In this document: positions 7,291-16,421 of the stretch, piece by piece
Layout of the letters: each line of letters begins with the position of its first letter
Numbering within the stretch: the stretch's first letter is position 1
NCBI GenBank assembly: GCA_014728085.1
Contig: WJMF01000196.1
Location: forward strand, 1-34,070
Source of the DNA: Candidatus Zhuqueibacterota bacterium
Lineage (GTDB): Bacteria; Zhuqueibacterota; Zhuqueibacteria; Residuimicrobiales; Oceaniaggregativiventaceae
Direction: 5' to 3'
Length of the DNA: 34,070 nt
The notes under the pieces: model-generated
Database searches by the model: none
What the model saw: the letters and a program-made list of their open reading frames with translations, nothing else
Told to the model about the DNA's origin: nothing
Position numbers and translations under genes: made by a program

Positions 7291-10237
7291 CTTTAAACAC
7301 CTTCATCACCTCATCCCCCAGATGATTGATCACTTTGACGGCGATGCGGCCGGATTTGGGTTTGTCAAAGGGACGCGAGGTGTCGCTGTTAAGGGTGTCC
7401 CAGGCTTCCTGGTTGATCTCGGCTTTGAGACTGGTCTTCAGGGATTTGTAGGGATCGTTGGCGCCGAGGAAATAGGCATGACGCACGAAAAAGCTTTCCT
7501 CGTTGTAATCGGTATCGACAAGCCAGCAGGCAATTCCTTCTGCCCCGTCGCTGCGAATTTCGCCGGTGCTGGGATGAAAGACATCGACGCCGTTGATTTT
7601 AACCCGGATTTTGTCATCTTTTGCGTTAAGAATGTCGATATCCGGTTCACCGAAAATGACAAAGAGGTTGCCCTTGCCGGTATTTGCGAGATCCTCTCCC
7701 ATGTGCAGATCGGCATTCATACGCGCTTTGAGGATGGGAATACGGCCCAGCTTTTCGAATTCCGACGAGTGTGCATCATAGTTGAAAGCACAGGTAATCA
7801 AAGCATCAAAACCGGCATCGCCGGCTTCGCGCGCTGCCGCCACCAAATCCGGACGTGAGACGGTGCCGAATTCCGGTCCAATAAAAACAGCGGCGCGCTT
7901 TTCCGCATCAGAGTCCGCCTTGCCTTCGCTGTAGCGGCCTTCGGCACAGATATAGTGTCCCGGCCACGGCCGCAACGAGCTGAATTCGATCTTGTCCTCC
8001 TTATGTGCCTGCTGCACGCCGGCTCGTTTCAGGTTCTCCAGAATCATCCGGACAAAATCCTTTTCTTCATCATAAGTGGATTTATCATCGGAACCGCTTT
8101 CGATAAATTCATCGTTTTCATCCACGCTCAGCACCCGATGCGGGGAGATGCTCTCCACCGTAAACGGTCCGGCCACCCGCACGAAGGATTTGTCCTCATA
8201 GGGTTTGTCATAAAGATATTCATAATCGGCTTTGGCGGCAATCGAGGCATCGATCTCTTTTTGTCGTTTGATACGGGCTGACCAAAACGCTTCAAAGGGC
8301 TGACGCGCGGCTTGTGGCCAGGTTTTAGGAAAATCGCGAGGCACTTCCCAGTCCAGCAGCGCATTGACCGCAGCGGTTTCACCGGAAGGCAGGGTAATGG
8401 TGGCATCATCCGGTGCGGTAAAATCGATCTCTTTTCTCTCCCGGCCGCCGCTGGCGACTTTGAAGGGGGTTTGATGGCCTTTGAGGGCCTGATTGAGTTG
8501 ATCGAGTGCTTTTTGCACCTGAGGCTGCCACTTTTCCCAGATCACATCGATCTCGCTATTGTTGGCAATGGATTTGAGCGTGATATGGGGAACGCATTCA
8601 TAGACGAATCCGTGCCGGATATTGCCATAAGTGGGTGCCTCTGAAGGGGTGGTGCGGCTGAGCTCGGCCTCCTTGAGCCGGCCCTCCTTGCTATCTGCCA
8701 GGATATAATAGGGATATCTCGCCCCCATAATCCGCGCCCGCGCCAATGCCAGGGCCACGCGTGAGGTATCGATGGTGATCCACCGCCGTCCCCATTGCTC
8801 GGCGACATAGGCGGTGGTACCGGAACCGCATGTGGGATCGAGGACGAGGTCGCCGGGGTCGGTGGACATCAATATACATCTTTCTATAATACTTTCTGTT
8901 GTTTGAACAACATATATAGGATTTGATGCTCCTCCAAATCCTGTCCACAAGTTTGATATCGGTTTGTAGCCAAAATCGGAAAAAAATCTTTTATAATAAT
9001 ATGTAGTTTTGCCTATTACCAGTCGATCTGAAGCTTTAAGACGATCCATACCACATGGGCTTTCATCTTCTGTTTGTGCTGTTGCTTTCCAGCAATTCCC
9101 CTTTTTAGGCGCAAAGCCATATCCTTGGAAATTATATTTAATACTTTGATTTTTTCTAAATCCTCCACTAGTTAAAGGATCAGGGCGCAGTATATTGACA
9201 TTACATTTTTTGCTTCTGTCCAGTTTAGTATAATTTTGGAATGAAATATAATTTCCTGTATTTGTGTCAAAAAATTTAAAACCCTCTCTTTCATCTTCTG
9301 ATAAAGGGCGAGATTGAAATAAATTATGAAATTTAATTCTTCCATTCGCTCTCGAACTTTTGGAGTACCATAATATGTAGTCATTTATTGGATCAATTAA
9401 ACTACTTTTCTGACTTCCTTTCTTTTGTACAAAAAATTCTATAATGTAATTATCCTCTCCAAAAATTTCATCCATTAAAGACCTTACTCGGTGAACGTTC
9501 TCATCCCCAATTTGCACAAAGATTGATCCTGCTTCGGTTAACAAATCCCTCGCCACAGTTAAGCGGTCGCGCAAATAGGTCAAATAAGAATGAATGCCCT
9601 CCTGCCAGGTGTCACGAAACGCTTTTACTTGCTCTGGCTCCCTTGTAATATGTTCAATATTGCCATCAGAAACAATACGACTAGTTGTTGACCATTGAAA
9701 ATTTGAATCGAATTTGATGCCATAGGGCGGGTCGATATAGATGCACTGCACCTTGCCGCGCAAGCCTTCGCGTTCGGCCAGGGAAGCCATCACCTGCAGG
9801 CTGTCGCCGAGGATCATGCGGTTGCTCCAGTTGGCATCGTGCTGGTAGAATTCGGTTTTGGCGCTGTCATCCGGCAAACCGTTAAAATCTGAAAAGAGGT
9901 CGGGCTGAAATCCGCTCTGTTTCTGCTGATCCGCTTTTTTCCTCGCCTCGGTGCGCTTTTGCAGGTCATCGATCAACACCTTGGGATGTACTTTTTCCTG
10001 AATATAGAGCGGCGGCGCCTGTACTACCAGATCGGACCAGTTCTGCTCATCCTTGCCGCGCCACACCAGTTGCGGATCGAGATCGCGATTGCGGCGCTCA
10101 TACGCTACGCGGACAGGATGCTGTTCTTCCTCTTTCATCACAGACTGGTACTCCGCCGTGGGAATGTTTTTGCGCCTGGATTCATCGTGAACAAGGGTGT
10201 CGACTTTTTTGGGTTTCTTGCGTTTATAGTTTGCCAT
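7286..10237 (-). CDS. Type III-like DNA methyltransferase (Mod-type, beta class), 983 aa
   Basis: It should transfer methyl groups from S-adenosylmethionine to adenine in DNA. Motif IV DPPY lies at residues 169-172 (CIYIDPPYGIKF). The SAM-binding motif LDPTCGSGTT follows at ~463-472, the IV-before-I order of beta-class enzymes, which includes type III Mod subunits. The region between (residues ~230-455) should hold the target recognition domain, and this part of the gene is strikingly AT-rich compared with both sides. A ~500-residue C-terminal extension follows, longer than classical Mod proteins. The ATG at 10237 has an AGAGGAAG ribosome site 5 nt upstream. It lies 37 nt downstream of the restriction subunit gene, so the pair is surely one operon. 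No frameshift or missing motif was seen. Adenine specificity rests on class knowledge; the recognition sequence cannot be read from the gene. Confidence 0.9.
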   Translation of the reverse strand: MANYKRKKPKKVDTLVHDESRRKNIPTAEYQSVMKEEEQHPVRVAYERRNRDLDPQLVWRGKDEQNWSDLVVQAPPLYIQEKVHPKVLIDDLQKRTEARKKADQQKQSGFQPDLFSDFNGLPDDSAKTEFYQHDANWSNRMILGDSLQVMASLAEREGLRGKVQCIYIDPPYGIKFDSNFQWSTTSRIVSDGNIEHITREPEQVKAFRDTWQEGIHSYLTYLRDRLTVARDLLTEAGSIFVQIGDENVHRVRSLMDEIFGEDNYIIEFFVQKKGSQKSSLIDPINDYILWYSKSSRANGRIKFHNLFQSRPLSEDEREGFKFFDTNTGNYISFQNYTKLDRSKKCNVNILRPDPLTSGGFRKNQSIKYNFQGYGFAPKKGNCWKATAQTEDESPCGMDRLKASDRLVIGKTTYYYKRFFSDFGYKPISNLWTGFGGASNPIYVVQTTESIIERCILMSTDPGDLVLDPTCGSGTTAYVAEQWGRRWITIDTSRVALALARARIMGARYPYYILADSKEGRLKEAELSRTTPSEAPTYGNIRHGFVYECVPHITLKSIANNSEIDVIWEKWQPQVQKALDQLNQALKGHQTPFKVASGGRERKEIDFTAPDDATITLPSGETAAVNALLDWEVPRDFPKTWPQAARQPFEAFWSARIKRQKEIDASIAAKADYEYLYDKPYEDKSFVRVAGPFTVESISPHRVLSVDENDEFIESGSDDKSTYDEEKDFVRMILENLKRAGVQQAHKEDKIEFSSLRPWPGHYICAEGRYSEGKADSDAEKRAAVFIGPEFGTVSRPDLVAAAREAGDAGFDALITCAFNYDAHSSEFEKLGRIPILKARMNADLHMGEDLANTGKGNLFVIFGEPDIDILNAKDDKIRVKINGVDVFHPSTGEIRSDGAEGIACWLVDTDYNEESFFVRHAYFLGANDPYKSLKTSLKAEINQEAWDTLNSDTSRPFDKPKSGRIAVKVINHLGDEVMKVFKV

Positions 10238-10274
10238 TACAACTTCCTCTGAAACAGTTTAGAATTCTATAGGT

Positions 10275-13200
10275 TCAATCGTTGCCGATAATCTTGTCAA
10301 TCAATTGATTAAATTCCTCTTCTATCTGAAAAACCTCGGTAAACTCGGCAAAGGCCCAGCGCCCATATCTGCCGAGATGATTTACCCCGGGAATCCAATA
10401 GGTGTCCATAGTCGATTTTTTTTCCTTGGCGTCTTCACCGCGATAGCCCTTGATTTCCACCACCAGGTGCAATGGACCTTCCCTGCTGTCATCGAGCAAA
10501 ACGATAAAATCAGGCAAATAGGTTCGCATTTGTGAACCAAACCGGTATGGTACCTCAAAGCCAAGCGCATGGTTTTTGACATAAGCCCTGACCCGCGGGT
10601 GCGATTCCACCACACGACAAAACTCGGCCTCCCAATCGCTGTCGAGAATCACCCAGTTGATATGGCATTTCCGCGCATCGGTCTCCCAGCGGCTCTTTTT
10701 TGAGGTGGTAAAATTGACATAAGAGGTGGAGCCGGTGGGATTATAGGGATCCAAAACCGCCTTGATCGGATTCTCTCCAACGAGTTTGCGGGTGATGGCA
10801 TCGGTAATGCGGCTGCAGGCAATGTCGGCCAGTTCCTGGTACACCAGCTGTGCAGGATAAGTGCCACCCTTACATACCAGACAGGTATCCAGCCATTGCT
10901 TGACGATTCGCTTGAGCTGTCCGAACAGGTGCAGCTTGACCTCTTCATCAGGATCGCGCCACTTTGTGTACAACAATCGCTTCGTAATGCAATAGATCAA
11001 GGTGGAAGAGCGCAGGTCCTCAAGATGTTCCAGATTAAGATCAACCGCTTCGCCGATAATGCCGGCGTTTCGGGTTATAGAGGGACCGACCACATCCGGC
11101 GTCAGCTCAAAAACCGAATCTTTGGTAAACTCGGCTGTCAAGCGTTCCTGCGGCAACTCGACGCGATAACCTTGTACGCGGGGGAAACGGATTTCGAGAG
11201 CATCCCGCTCCGGCCGTACCGCTCTGACCTGTATGGTTTCGCGCGGCGCCTGCGGTGGAGCGACCACCGGTTTGGCGGTAAAATCAAAGGGAATGCCGAG
11301 GACATCGGCATATTCAACGTTGAACAGGCCTTCTTCATTGAGCTCATAGGATTGCCGCCGCAGGGCACGACCGATGACCTGCTCGCACAAGAGCTGGGTG
11401 CCAAAGGCACGGATACCAAGAATATGGGTTACGGTATTGGCATCCCAGCCCTCGGTAAGCATGGAAACCGAAACCACGCATCGAATCGATTCGCCGAGAC
11501 GGCCGGGTTTACCGACGGTATTCATAACTTCACGCAAGAGATCCTGATCGGTCAGATTTTCCGCCTGTCTGCGGTCGCCGGTGCGCTCGATGATCTCGCG
11601 GCGGAACCGATCGATTTCATCGACAGCCATATCGCGAAAGTTCTTGTCGAGGGCATCGCCGGATTCTAGCTGTTCACTGTCGATAAGCAGTGTTCGCGGC
11701 CGTGCCAGTGGATTGCCGTGCTCGTCAAAATTGCGAAAGAGTTCAAAGCGGCCGTTTTCCAGCGTCAAAGAACCATCTTCGTTCTCGCGGTAGAATCCGG
11801 ATATAAAATCATAAACCAGTTTTGAGGTGGAGGTATTATTGCAGACAATGATAAAACAGGGCGGTATATCCATGCCGCTTTTTTCCCAAAGGACATAGGT
11901 TTTTTTATAATGCCCATAAAGCGCTTCCAGGGCGGTCTGTAGTTCGACCGGCAGGCTGAGGGGATCGAGACTTTTTGTTTTGCCGCGGCCTTTTTTGGGC
12001 ATGCGGGTGCGGATGTGCTCCCAAAGGTTGCGATATTTGGGCATATCATTGCCCGGAATATTGTCTGCCACCGGGACACGCGGCAATTTGACAATACCGC
12101 TTTCGATCGCATCCATGAGAGAAAAATCGCTCATCGTCCAGGGGAACAGAGTTCCTTCAACATAGCCGGAACCGCGCAAAAAAAAGGGCGTGGCCGAGAG
12201 ATCATATACACGGGACCCCCCCAGATTTTTGCTGACAATTTTCAATCCATTAACCCACAAGCGGGCGGCTTCATTGTTCTTTTCAGCCTCTTTTCGCTCG
12301 TCTCCTTTTAACTTTTTATCCTTTTTATCCGATTTTTCTTCATAACAGTGGTGCCCTTCATCGTTTAACACCAGAATATTCTTCATGCCCATGAGTTGCG
12401 GCATCACTCGTTGCAGCATTTGGCCTTCGGTTTCGAGTGTTTGCAGCTCTCCTCCCCTGCCTTTTAAAAGCGCTCTGCCACTTTTGGAGAGCTCCATTCG
12501 CTCACGCAATTTAAAGGCGTGAAAATTGGTGATAACGATCCTGGCTCGTTCCAGGTCTGGTAACATATCATTTGGTATCAGTTCGCGGTCTGAAAAATAG
12601 CTGTCCGGATCATTGGGTTGTAACACGCGCAGGCGGTCCTTGATGGTAAGTCCAGGCGTGACCACGAGAAAGCCGCGTGTAAAACGCGAACTGGTGGGTC
12701 GTCGGATAGCATTGATCGTCTGCCAGGCGATAATCATGGCCATCACCGTGGTTTTGCCGGCACCTGTAGCCATTTTAAGGGCAATGCGCATTAATTTAGC
12801 GTCGTCTTCTTTGGCGGCATCGGCATTGGCATTGGTGAGATGATCGAGGAAAATTTGGCCGTTTTTTCCCACCTGTGGTGCGACTTCGGCAAGCCAGATC
12901 GCTGTTTCCACCGCTTCGATCTGGCAAAAGAACGGACGAATATGGCTAAAACGATGGTGGCGCCAGTGCTGTAACAAGCGGGCGGTTTCCGGCGTCACCC
13001 GCCAATCATTGGGATCGGGAATAAGCCGCCATTGATCAACCTGCTTACGAAGGCTGTTGATCACCGGAGTGGGATCGTATTTCTGCTTACGGCTTGAGAG
13101 TCCTTTGCCTTCATCGTATATAAATTGTTCTTGTCGGGCCGACCCCTTTTGTTTTCTGGGTTTGGGGATAGGTGTAATAAATTCCGCTGTTCGCCTGTGG

Positions 13201-13307
13201 TTTATGATTTTTTGCGTGGGTTGCCCCTGCTCGTCCAGCTCCCAGTGGCGTCTTGGGTATTCATAAGGAGAGTTGATAACCGGTTGTTCAAAAAAACGAT
13301 TTTCCAT
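10275..13307 (-). CDS. Type III-like restriction endonuclease subunit (SF2 helicase + PD-(D/E)xK nuclease)
   Basis: Counting from the ATG at 13307, Walker A is ATGAGKTT at ~180-187 and the Walker B box is DEGHH at ~312, both diagnostic of type I/III restriction-type SF2 helicases. Motif V/VI is SVSMLTEGWDANTV with EQVIGRALRR. The C-terminus has a PD-(D/E)xK nuclease: YLPDF followed by VVEIKGY near residue 950. The enzyme should translocate or switch on DNA using ATP and cut DNA lacking the host mark made by the adjacent methyltransferase. The frame can also start at GTG 13340, but that has no ribosome site. The ATG at 13307 gives the conserved-looking opening MENRFFEQPVINSPYEYPRR, so I prefer it. 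It is the first gene of the minus-strand run. Length and fold match the large Res-like family often annotated only as DEAD/DEAH restriction endonuclease. Confidence 0.9.
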   Translation of the reverse strand: MENRFFEQPVINSPYEYPRRHWELDEQGQPTQKIINHRRTAEFITPIPKPRKQKGSARQEQFIYDEGKGLSSRKQKYDPTPVINSLRKQVDQWRLIPDPNDWRVTPETARLLQHWRHHRFSHIRPFFCQIEAVETAIWLAEVAPQVGKNGQIFLDHLTNANADAAKEDDAKLMRIALKMATGAGKTTVMAMIIAWQTINAIRRPTSSRFTRGFLVVTPGLTIKDRLRVLQPNDPDSYFSDRELIPNDMLPDLERARIVITNFHAFKLRERMELSKSGRALLKGRGGELQTLETEGQMLQRVMPQLMGMKNILVLNDEGHHCYEEKSDKKDKKLKGDERKEAEKNNEAARLWVNGLKIVSKNLGGSRVYDLSATPFFLRGSGYVEGTLFPWTMSDFSLMDAIESGIVKLPRVPVADNIPGNDMPKYRNLWEHIRTRMPKKGRGKTKSLDPLSLPVELQTALEALYGHYKKTYVLWEKSGMDIPPCFIIVCNNTSTSKLVYDFISGFYRENEDGSLTLENGRFELFRNFDEHGNPLARPRTLLIDSEQLESGDALDKNFRDMAVDEIDRFRREIIERTGDRRQAENLTDQDLLREVMNTVGKPGRLGESIRCVVSVSMLTEGWDANTVTHILGIRAFGTQLLCEQVIGRALRRQSYELNEEGLFNVEYADVLGIPFDFTAKPVVAPPQAPRETIQVRAVRPERDALEIRFPRVQGYRVELPQERLTAEFTKDSVFELTPDVVGPSITRNAGIIGEAVDLNLEHLEDLRSSTLIYCITKRLLYTKWRDPDEEVKLHLFGQLKRIVKQWLDTCLVCKGGTYPAQLVYQELADIACSRITDAITRKLVGENPIKAVLDPYNPTGSTSYVNFTTSKKSRWETDARKCHINWVILDSDWEAEFCRVVESHPRVRAYVKNHALGFEVPYRFGSQMRTYLPDFIVLLDDSREGPLHLVVEIKGYRGEDAKEKKSTMDTYWIPGVNHLGRYGRWAFAEFTEVFQIEEEFNQLIDKIIGND

Positions 13308-13798
13308 TCTTTGGCCATTCCAGTTATTTGTGGTAAACACTATTTATAAAAATGGAGGAAATATTGAAATTATATAAAATGCGATTATGTTATTATAAAT
13401 TTGGTTTTTTGTAGAATGATATTTTTGATTACCCCACCCCATCGTACCCCATACTTTTTCAAATTTTTAAACAACCATAAAATAATATACATACAGAGAG
13501 TTAAAAGTGCATATAATTTGTAACAAAATAATTACTTTTTTCTTAAAAAACAATCTGATTAAAATATCGTTTTTACTAGGTCTAGCGAATACATACAAAT
13601 TTTAATTGAATAGATATGAGCTGGCTGGATAATATATATGATCCACACGCACTGGGCAGAAGAGAATTCAATTTTGCATTTTTATTATACAATCTTAAGA
13701 TATAACCGGATAGAGATAAATCCTCTGCATCCGGGGGCACGCTCCTCTGATTGATAATCGCCAGTGGGCTGTGCCCGCGGACAAGGAAACAGGGCTTT

Positions 13799-13931
13799 GC
13801 CCCGGGATTGACCATGAGATACATCTCGGCAAGGCAAAACCTCGATTGCTCCAGACCTCTGCCCGGATCACATATTCACGCAAGCTTAAAACCCCGGGGG
13901 TTGCGCGATAACGCATCCCCGGGTGTTTTGA
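13799..13931. repeat. Dispersed GC-rich repeat A, copy 1
   Basis: It begins GCCCCGGGATTGACCAT, then ~24 variable bases, then CCTCGATTGCTCCAGACCT and a run through GCGCGATAACGCATCCCCGG to GGGTGTTTTGA. The 88-base core (13844-13931) recurs nearly unchanged at 15495-15582, and the whole unit recurs, diverged, at 16317-16421. It is non-coding and probably a dispersed palindromic element. Confidence 0.75.
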
Positions 13932-14033
13932 ACGCCGGGGACCATGTTGGCACCACTATTCGACAATACCAGACTCGCTTGATATATAATTTTTCGATTT
14001 CACACACTCAGAGCATTGGAACGAGGTGAACAT

Positions 14034-14062
14034 GTAGAGACGCCCGACTCGGGCGTCTCTAC
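14034..14062. repeat. Perfect 14-bp inverted repeat
   Basis: GTAGAGACGCCCGA (14034-14047) is followed by one base and then TCGGGCGTCTCTAC (14049-14062), an exact reverse complement. No T-run follows on either strand, so it is not a classical terminator. Short GTAGAGACG palindromes of this kind are common dispersed repeats in environmental bacteria. Confidence 0.8.
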
Positions 14063-14224
14063 GCCGTTGTACAGATAAATTCAAGCGATTCACGAAACGC
14101 AGACAGCTAAAAGGAAGGAAAATCTGCTGTTAAGGATTTAAATCTGTTTTTATCGTTCCAACGCAGACAGAGTGTGTAAAAATGCAATAATATTAATCAA
14201 CTGCGTCATGGATAATTTATTATA

Positions 14225-14402
14225 AACCACGAAAAACACAAAGGTCGCGAAGAGAAATGTTTTAATGTATTGTTTTTATTTGATTTGTTCTTTTATGCTT
14301 CGTGTTCTTCTCGCCCTTCGTGGTTGATTACAAGTCTTACCAGACCCTCTTGATATAAAATTTTTCGATTTCACACACACTCTTAGAGCATTGGAACGAG
14401 CA
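14225..14402. repeat. Hairpin repeat B, copy 1 (178 bp)
   Basis: The first ~101 bases (14225-14325) have terminal inverted repeats AACCACGAA / TTCGTGGTT and can fold as a long imperfect hairpin. They are followed by CTTGATATAAAATTTTTCG and a tail GAGCATTGGAACGAG. A second copy at 15801-15975 lies on the other side of the SEC-C gene in the same orientation. The CTTGATAT...GGAACGAG tail also occurs alone just before position 14,026. Confidence 0.8.
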
Positions 14403-14573
14403 TCTCTTCTTTGTGGCGCTGTGGCTCTGTGCGAGTCATTTATCCGTTGCGTAAGCAGCACAACCCAAAGGCACGTGCCACACGCATTCCACTATTCACA
14501 CAAATCCCGTTTGACTCCTGTTCATCCATTCAACACAGCGATCACAGTTCGTACAATAAATTTCGTTCCAAAC

Positions 14574-14579
14574 TATAAT
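14574..14579 (+). promoter_or_regulatory. Possible -10 box for the SEC-C gene
   Basis: A TATAAT hexamer lies ~125 nt upstream of the GTG start in an otherwise non-repeated stretch. The -35 position is poor (CGTACA at 18-nt spacing), so this is only a candidate. Confidence 0.25.
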
Positions 14580-14703
14580 GATCTGGATTGTCGGGATTTG
14601 GCTCGTACAAAAATCGGGTATGTAACGATATTTTCCTTGAATTGGGGATAACGATTTTTAAATTATGAGCAGAGAAAAAATCATTCTTCCTGGAGGTAAT
14701 TGA

Positions 14704-15399
14704 GTGCTGAAAAAATACACTAAACTCGACTCTGTTTTAGAAAAAACCGGTTTGCAGTACATGCCCATTGATATGCTCAATGGTTACATCTGCGCCGTAA
14801 TCTGCAGTTCTGAAATGGTACCACCGTCAGAATGGTTGCCCCTGGTTTTCTTTGCAGACGAAAAAATGCCTGATTTTTCATCTATCGATGAGACGAAAAG
14901 AATAACCAGCGCCTTGCTGGATGTTTATAATGAAACCATTACAGCCATGGGAACAGAGGATTTTGGATTGCTCATCGCCGATGGAGAGGCAAAGGTATCA
15001 AGAACATCGCTCATGCGCTGGTGCCATGGTTTTGCTTTATGGTTTTTTGGCCGATATGAAAAATGGACAAAAAACCTGAGCACCGAACACCTTTTTACCA
15101 CGTTACAAATCCTGCAAATAGCCAATGTTTTTTTAGAAAGAATAGAACATGAAAAAAATATTATACCATCCTTTATAAGAACCAAAAAGCAAATCCTTGA
15201 ATTTTGCACTGAATTAATAATCTATATACAGGACCTATTTTTCTTTCGGCTCGAATCCGCTCCAAAAAATATTCCTCCCATGCTACAGGAATCTCAAAAA
15301 TCCGCCATACCCAAATGGGGCCGAAACCAACCCTGTCCCTGCGGTTCAGGAAAAAAGTTTAAAAAGTGCTGCGGAGCGCATACCAGTGAAGGGGATTGA
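14704..15399 (+). CDS. UPF0149/YecA-like protein with C-terminal SEC-C zinc motif, 231 aa
   Basis: The start is GTG, fixed by a strong GGAGGT ribosome site 6 nt upstream. The body resembles the UPF0149 (YgfB/YecA) family: [20 protein letters not shown] near residue 22 matches the family's 'GY.tA...P..i.PseW' opening, and [20 protein letters not shown] near residue 102 matches the 'W..GF..g' helix. The C-terminus is a SEC-C motif, [19 protein letters not shown], a CxC...CC zinc-binding tail also found at the end of SecA and YecA that can bind nucleotide-linked or ribosome-associated partners. It is cytoplasmic, with a very aromatic core. The exact role of such proteins is unknown. The gene stands alone between two copies of hairpin repeat B, with no clear terminator downstream. 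Confidence 0.8.
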   Translation: MLKKYTKLDSVLEKTGLQYMPIDMLNGYICAVICSSEMVPPSEWLPLVFFADEKMPDFSSIDETKRITSALLDVYNETITAMGTEDFGLLIADGEAKVSRTSLMRWCHGFALWFFGRYEKWTKNLSTEHLFTTLQILQIANVFLERIEHEKNIIPSFIRTKKQILEFCTELIIYIQDLFFFRLESAPKNIPPMLQESQKSAIPKWGRNQPCPCGSGKKFKKCCGAHTSEGD

Positions 15400-15494
15400 A
15401 ACTCGGATGGCCCGGATTCATTCAGGCTATGCGTATAGGAACAGGCTCGTTCTATTATAGTTCAAAAAGATGTATTACCAATACACCTGTACAT

Positions 15495-15582
15495 GATTGC
15501 TCCAGACCTCTGCCCGGATCACATATTCACGCAAGCTTCAAACCCCGGGTGTTGCGCGATAACGCATCCCCGGGTGTTTTGA
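15495..15582. repeat. Dispersed GC-rich repeat A, copy 2
   Basis: This is an 88-base near-identical copy of 13844-13931, in the same orientation, lacking the GCCCCGGGATTGACCAT leader. Confidence 0.8.
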
Positions 15583-15740
15583 GCGCACCGAACTCGGCCC
15601 GCCCCCTATTCGACCATAACAGCAGACCAGGTCAATATGGCTTGATACCATTCCAGAATTTTCAAGATTCAGCGGCAGAGCCGCCCTGAGGCATCCCCAG
15701 CCAAAGGCCGGGAATGAGAAAATAATCCTTTACGGCTGAC

Positions 15741-15790
15741 TGGACGCAGAGCGTCCGGAATGCATTCCAACGCAGAGCATTGGAACGAGC
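15741..15790. repeat. Tandem REP-like palindromes
   Basis: GGACGCAGAGCGTCC is followed closely by TTCCAACGCAGAGCATTGGAA and ACGAG. Both share the core ACGCAGAGC and each is palindromic. The form resembles widespread REP elements of the '...CGCAGAGCG...GGAACGAG' type. The tail GAGCATTGGAACGAG occurs four times in the spacer (about 14011, 14386, 15775, 15960). No RAYT transposase gene is in the window. Confidence 0.65.
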
Positions 15791-15800
15791 AAAAATTATG

Positions 15801-15975
15801 AACCACGAAGAGCACAAAGATCACGAAGAGAAATGTTTTAATGTGTTGTTTTTATTTGATTTGTTCTTTTATGCTTCGTGTTCTTCGCGCTCTTAGTGGT
15901 TGGTTACAAGTCTTACCAGACCCTCTTGATATAAAATTTTTCGATTTCACACACACTCAGAGCATTGGAACGAGC
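15801..15975. repeat. Hairpin repeat B, copy 2 (175 bp)
   Basis: This is the second copy of the element at 14225-14402. Here the terminal 28-base arms pair at 24 of 28 positions, a better stem than in copy 1. The same tail (TTGATATAAAATTTTTCG ... GAGCATTGGAACGAG) follows. Confidence 0.8.
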
Positions 15976-16105
15976 AATGGATTATACGGATTGCACGGAT
16001 TCATACAAGGCACCGAGTGAAACAACGGACTCTGACACATCAATACGACCAAATTGAAATCAATTCAATCATCCCCTCAGTCCGGCGATCGCCCCCGGCC
16101 GGACC

Positions 16106-16306
16106 GTTCCTAAAGGAACTCGGAACCGGTTTGATTTTTGGTTTGCTATAAATATGGCGCCCCGAATGGGGCGCTGGAGTATTTTTTAACATGGTTATTT
16201 CGAAAACACAAATCAGTCCACTTGCAACCATTTGATCACCAGCCCCGTCAGGGGCGATATATTTATAACAACGCATCAAAATCGATGACAAAGTCCCTTT
16301 AGGGAC
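16106..16306. repeat. Cluster of four short GC-rich hairpins
   Basis: Four perfect palindromes lie within 200 bases: GTTCCT/AGGAAC (16106-16119), GCGCCCC/GGGGCGC with loop GAAT (16157-16174), GCCCC/GGGGC with loop GTCA (16242-16255) and GTCCCT/AGGGAC (16293-16306). Their regular placement suggests one structured dispersed element, continuing into repeat A copy 3. Confidence 0.6.
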
Positions 16307-16316
16307 GTCCCGGCGT

Positions 16317-16421
16317 GCCCCGGGATTGACCATAAAGGCAAAATTTTCAGCAGAATATAACCTCGATTGCTCCAGGCCTCTGCCCGGGTCGGACATTCAC
16401 GCAAGCTTCAAAATACCCGGG
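16317..16421. repeat. Dispersed GC-rich repeat A, copy 3 (diverged)
   Basis: It has the same leader GCCCCGGGATTGACCAT, ~27 variable bases, then CCTCGATTGCTCCAG and CATTCACGCAAGCTTCAAA. It lacks the GCGCGATAACGC part of copies 1 and 2. Confidence 0.7.

Larger units (their letters stand above)
13308..14703. other. Repeat-rich non-coding spacer upstream of the restriction operon and the SEC-C gene
   Basis: No convincing gene lies here; the open frames are short and cross repeats. The first ~280 bases (13,341-13,620) are AT-rich and should contain the minus-strand promoter of the restriction operon. Two TATAAT-type boxes on that strand (13369-13374 and 13392-13397) are candidates, but neither has a good -35 box. 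From ~13,730 on it holds dispersed repeats listed separately. Confidence 0.6.

Noticed and set aside
7262-7858. 198-codon plus-strand ORF
   Set aside because: It is antisense to the methyltransferase C-terminus and has no family resemblance.
10896-11669. 257-codon plus-strand ORF
   Set aside because: It is the antisense shadow of the restriction subunit, whose motifs are clear on the minus strand.
14391-14651. Small plus-strand ORF before the SEC-C gene
   Set aside because: It starts inside repeat B's tail, lacks a ribosome site and has no plausible protein pattern.
16040-16396. 118-codon minus-strand ORF in the repeat cluster
   Set aside because: It is built from hairpins and repeat A, has no ribosome site and resembles false ORFs that arise from dispersed repeats.
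13799-16421. Possible CRISPR array
   Set aside because: Repeats are long, unevenly spaced and of different families; no regular short repeat-spacer pattern and no cas gene are present.
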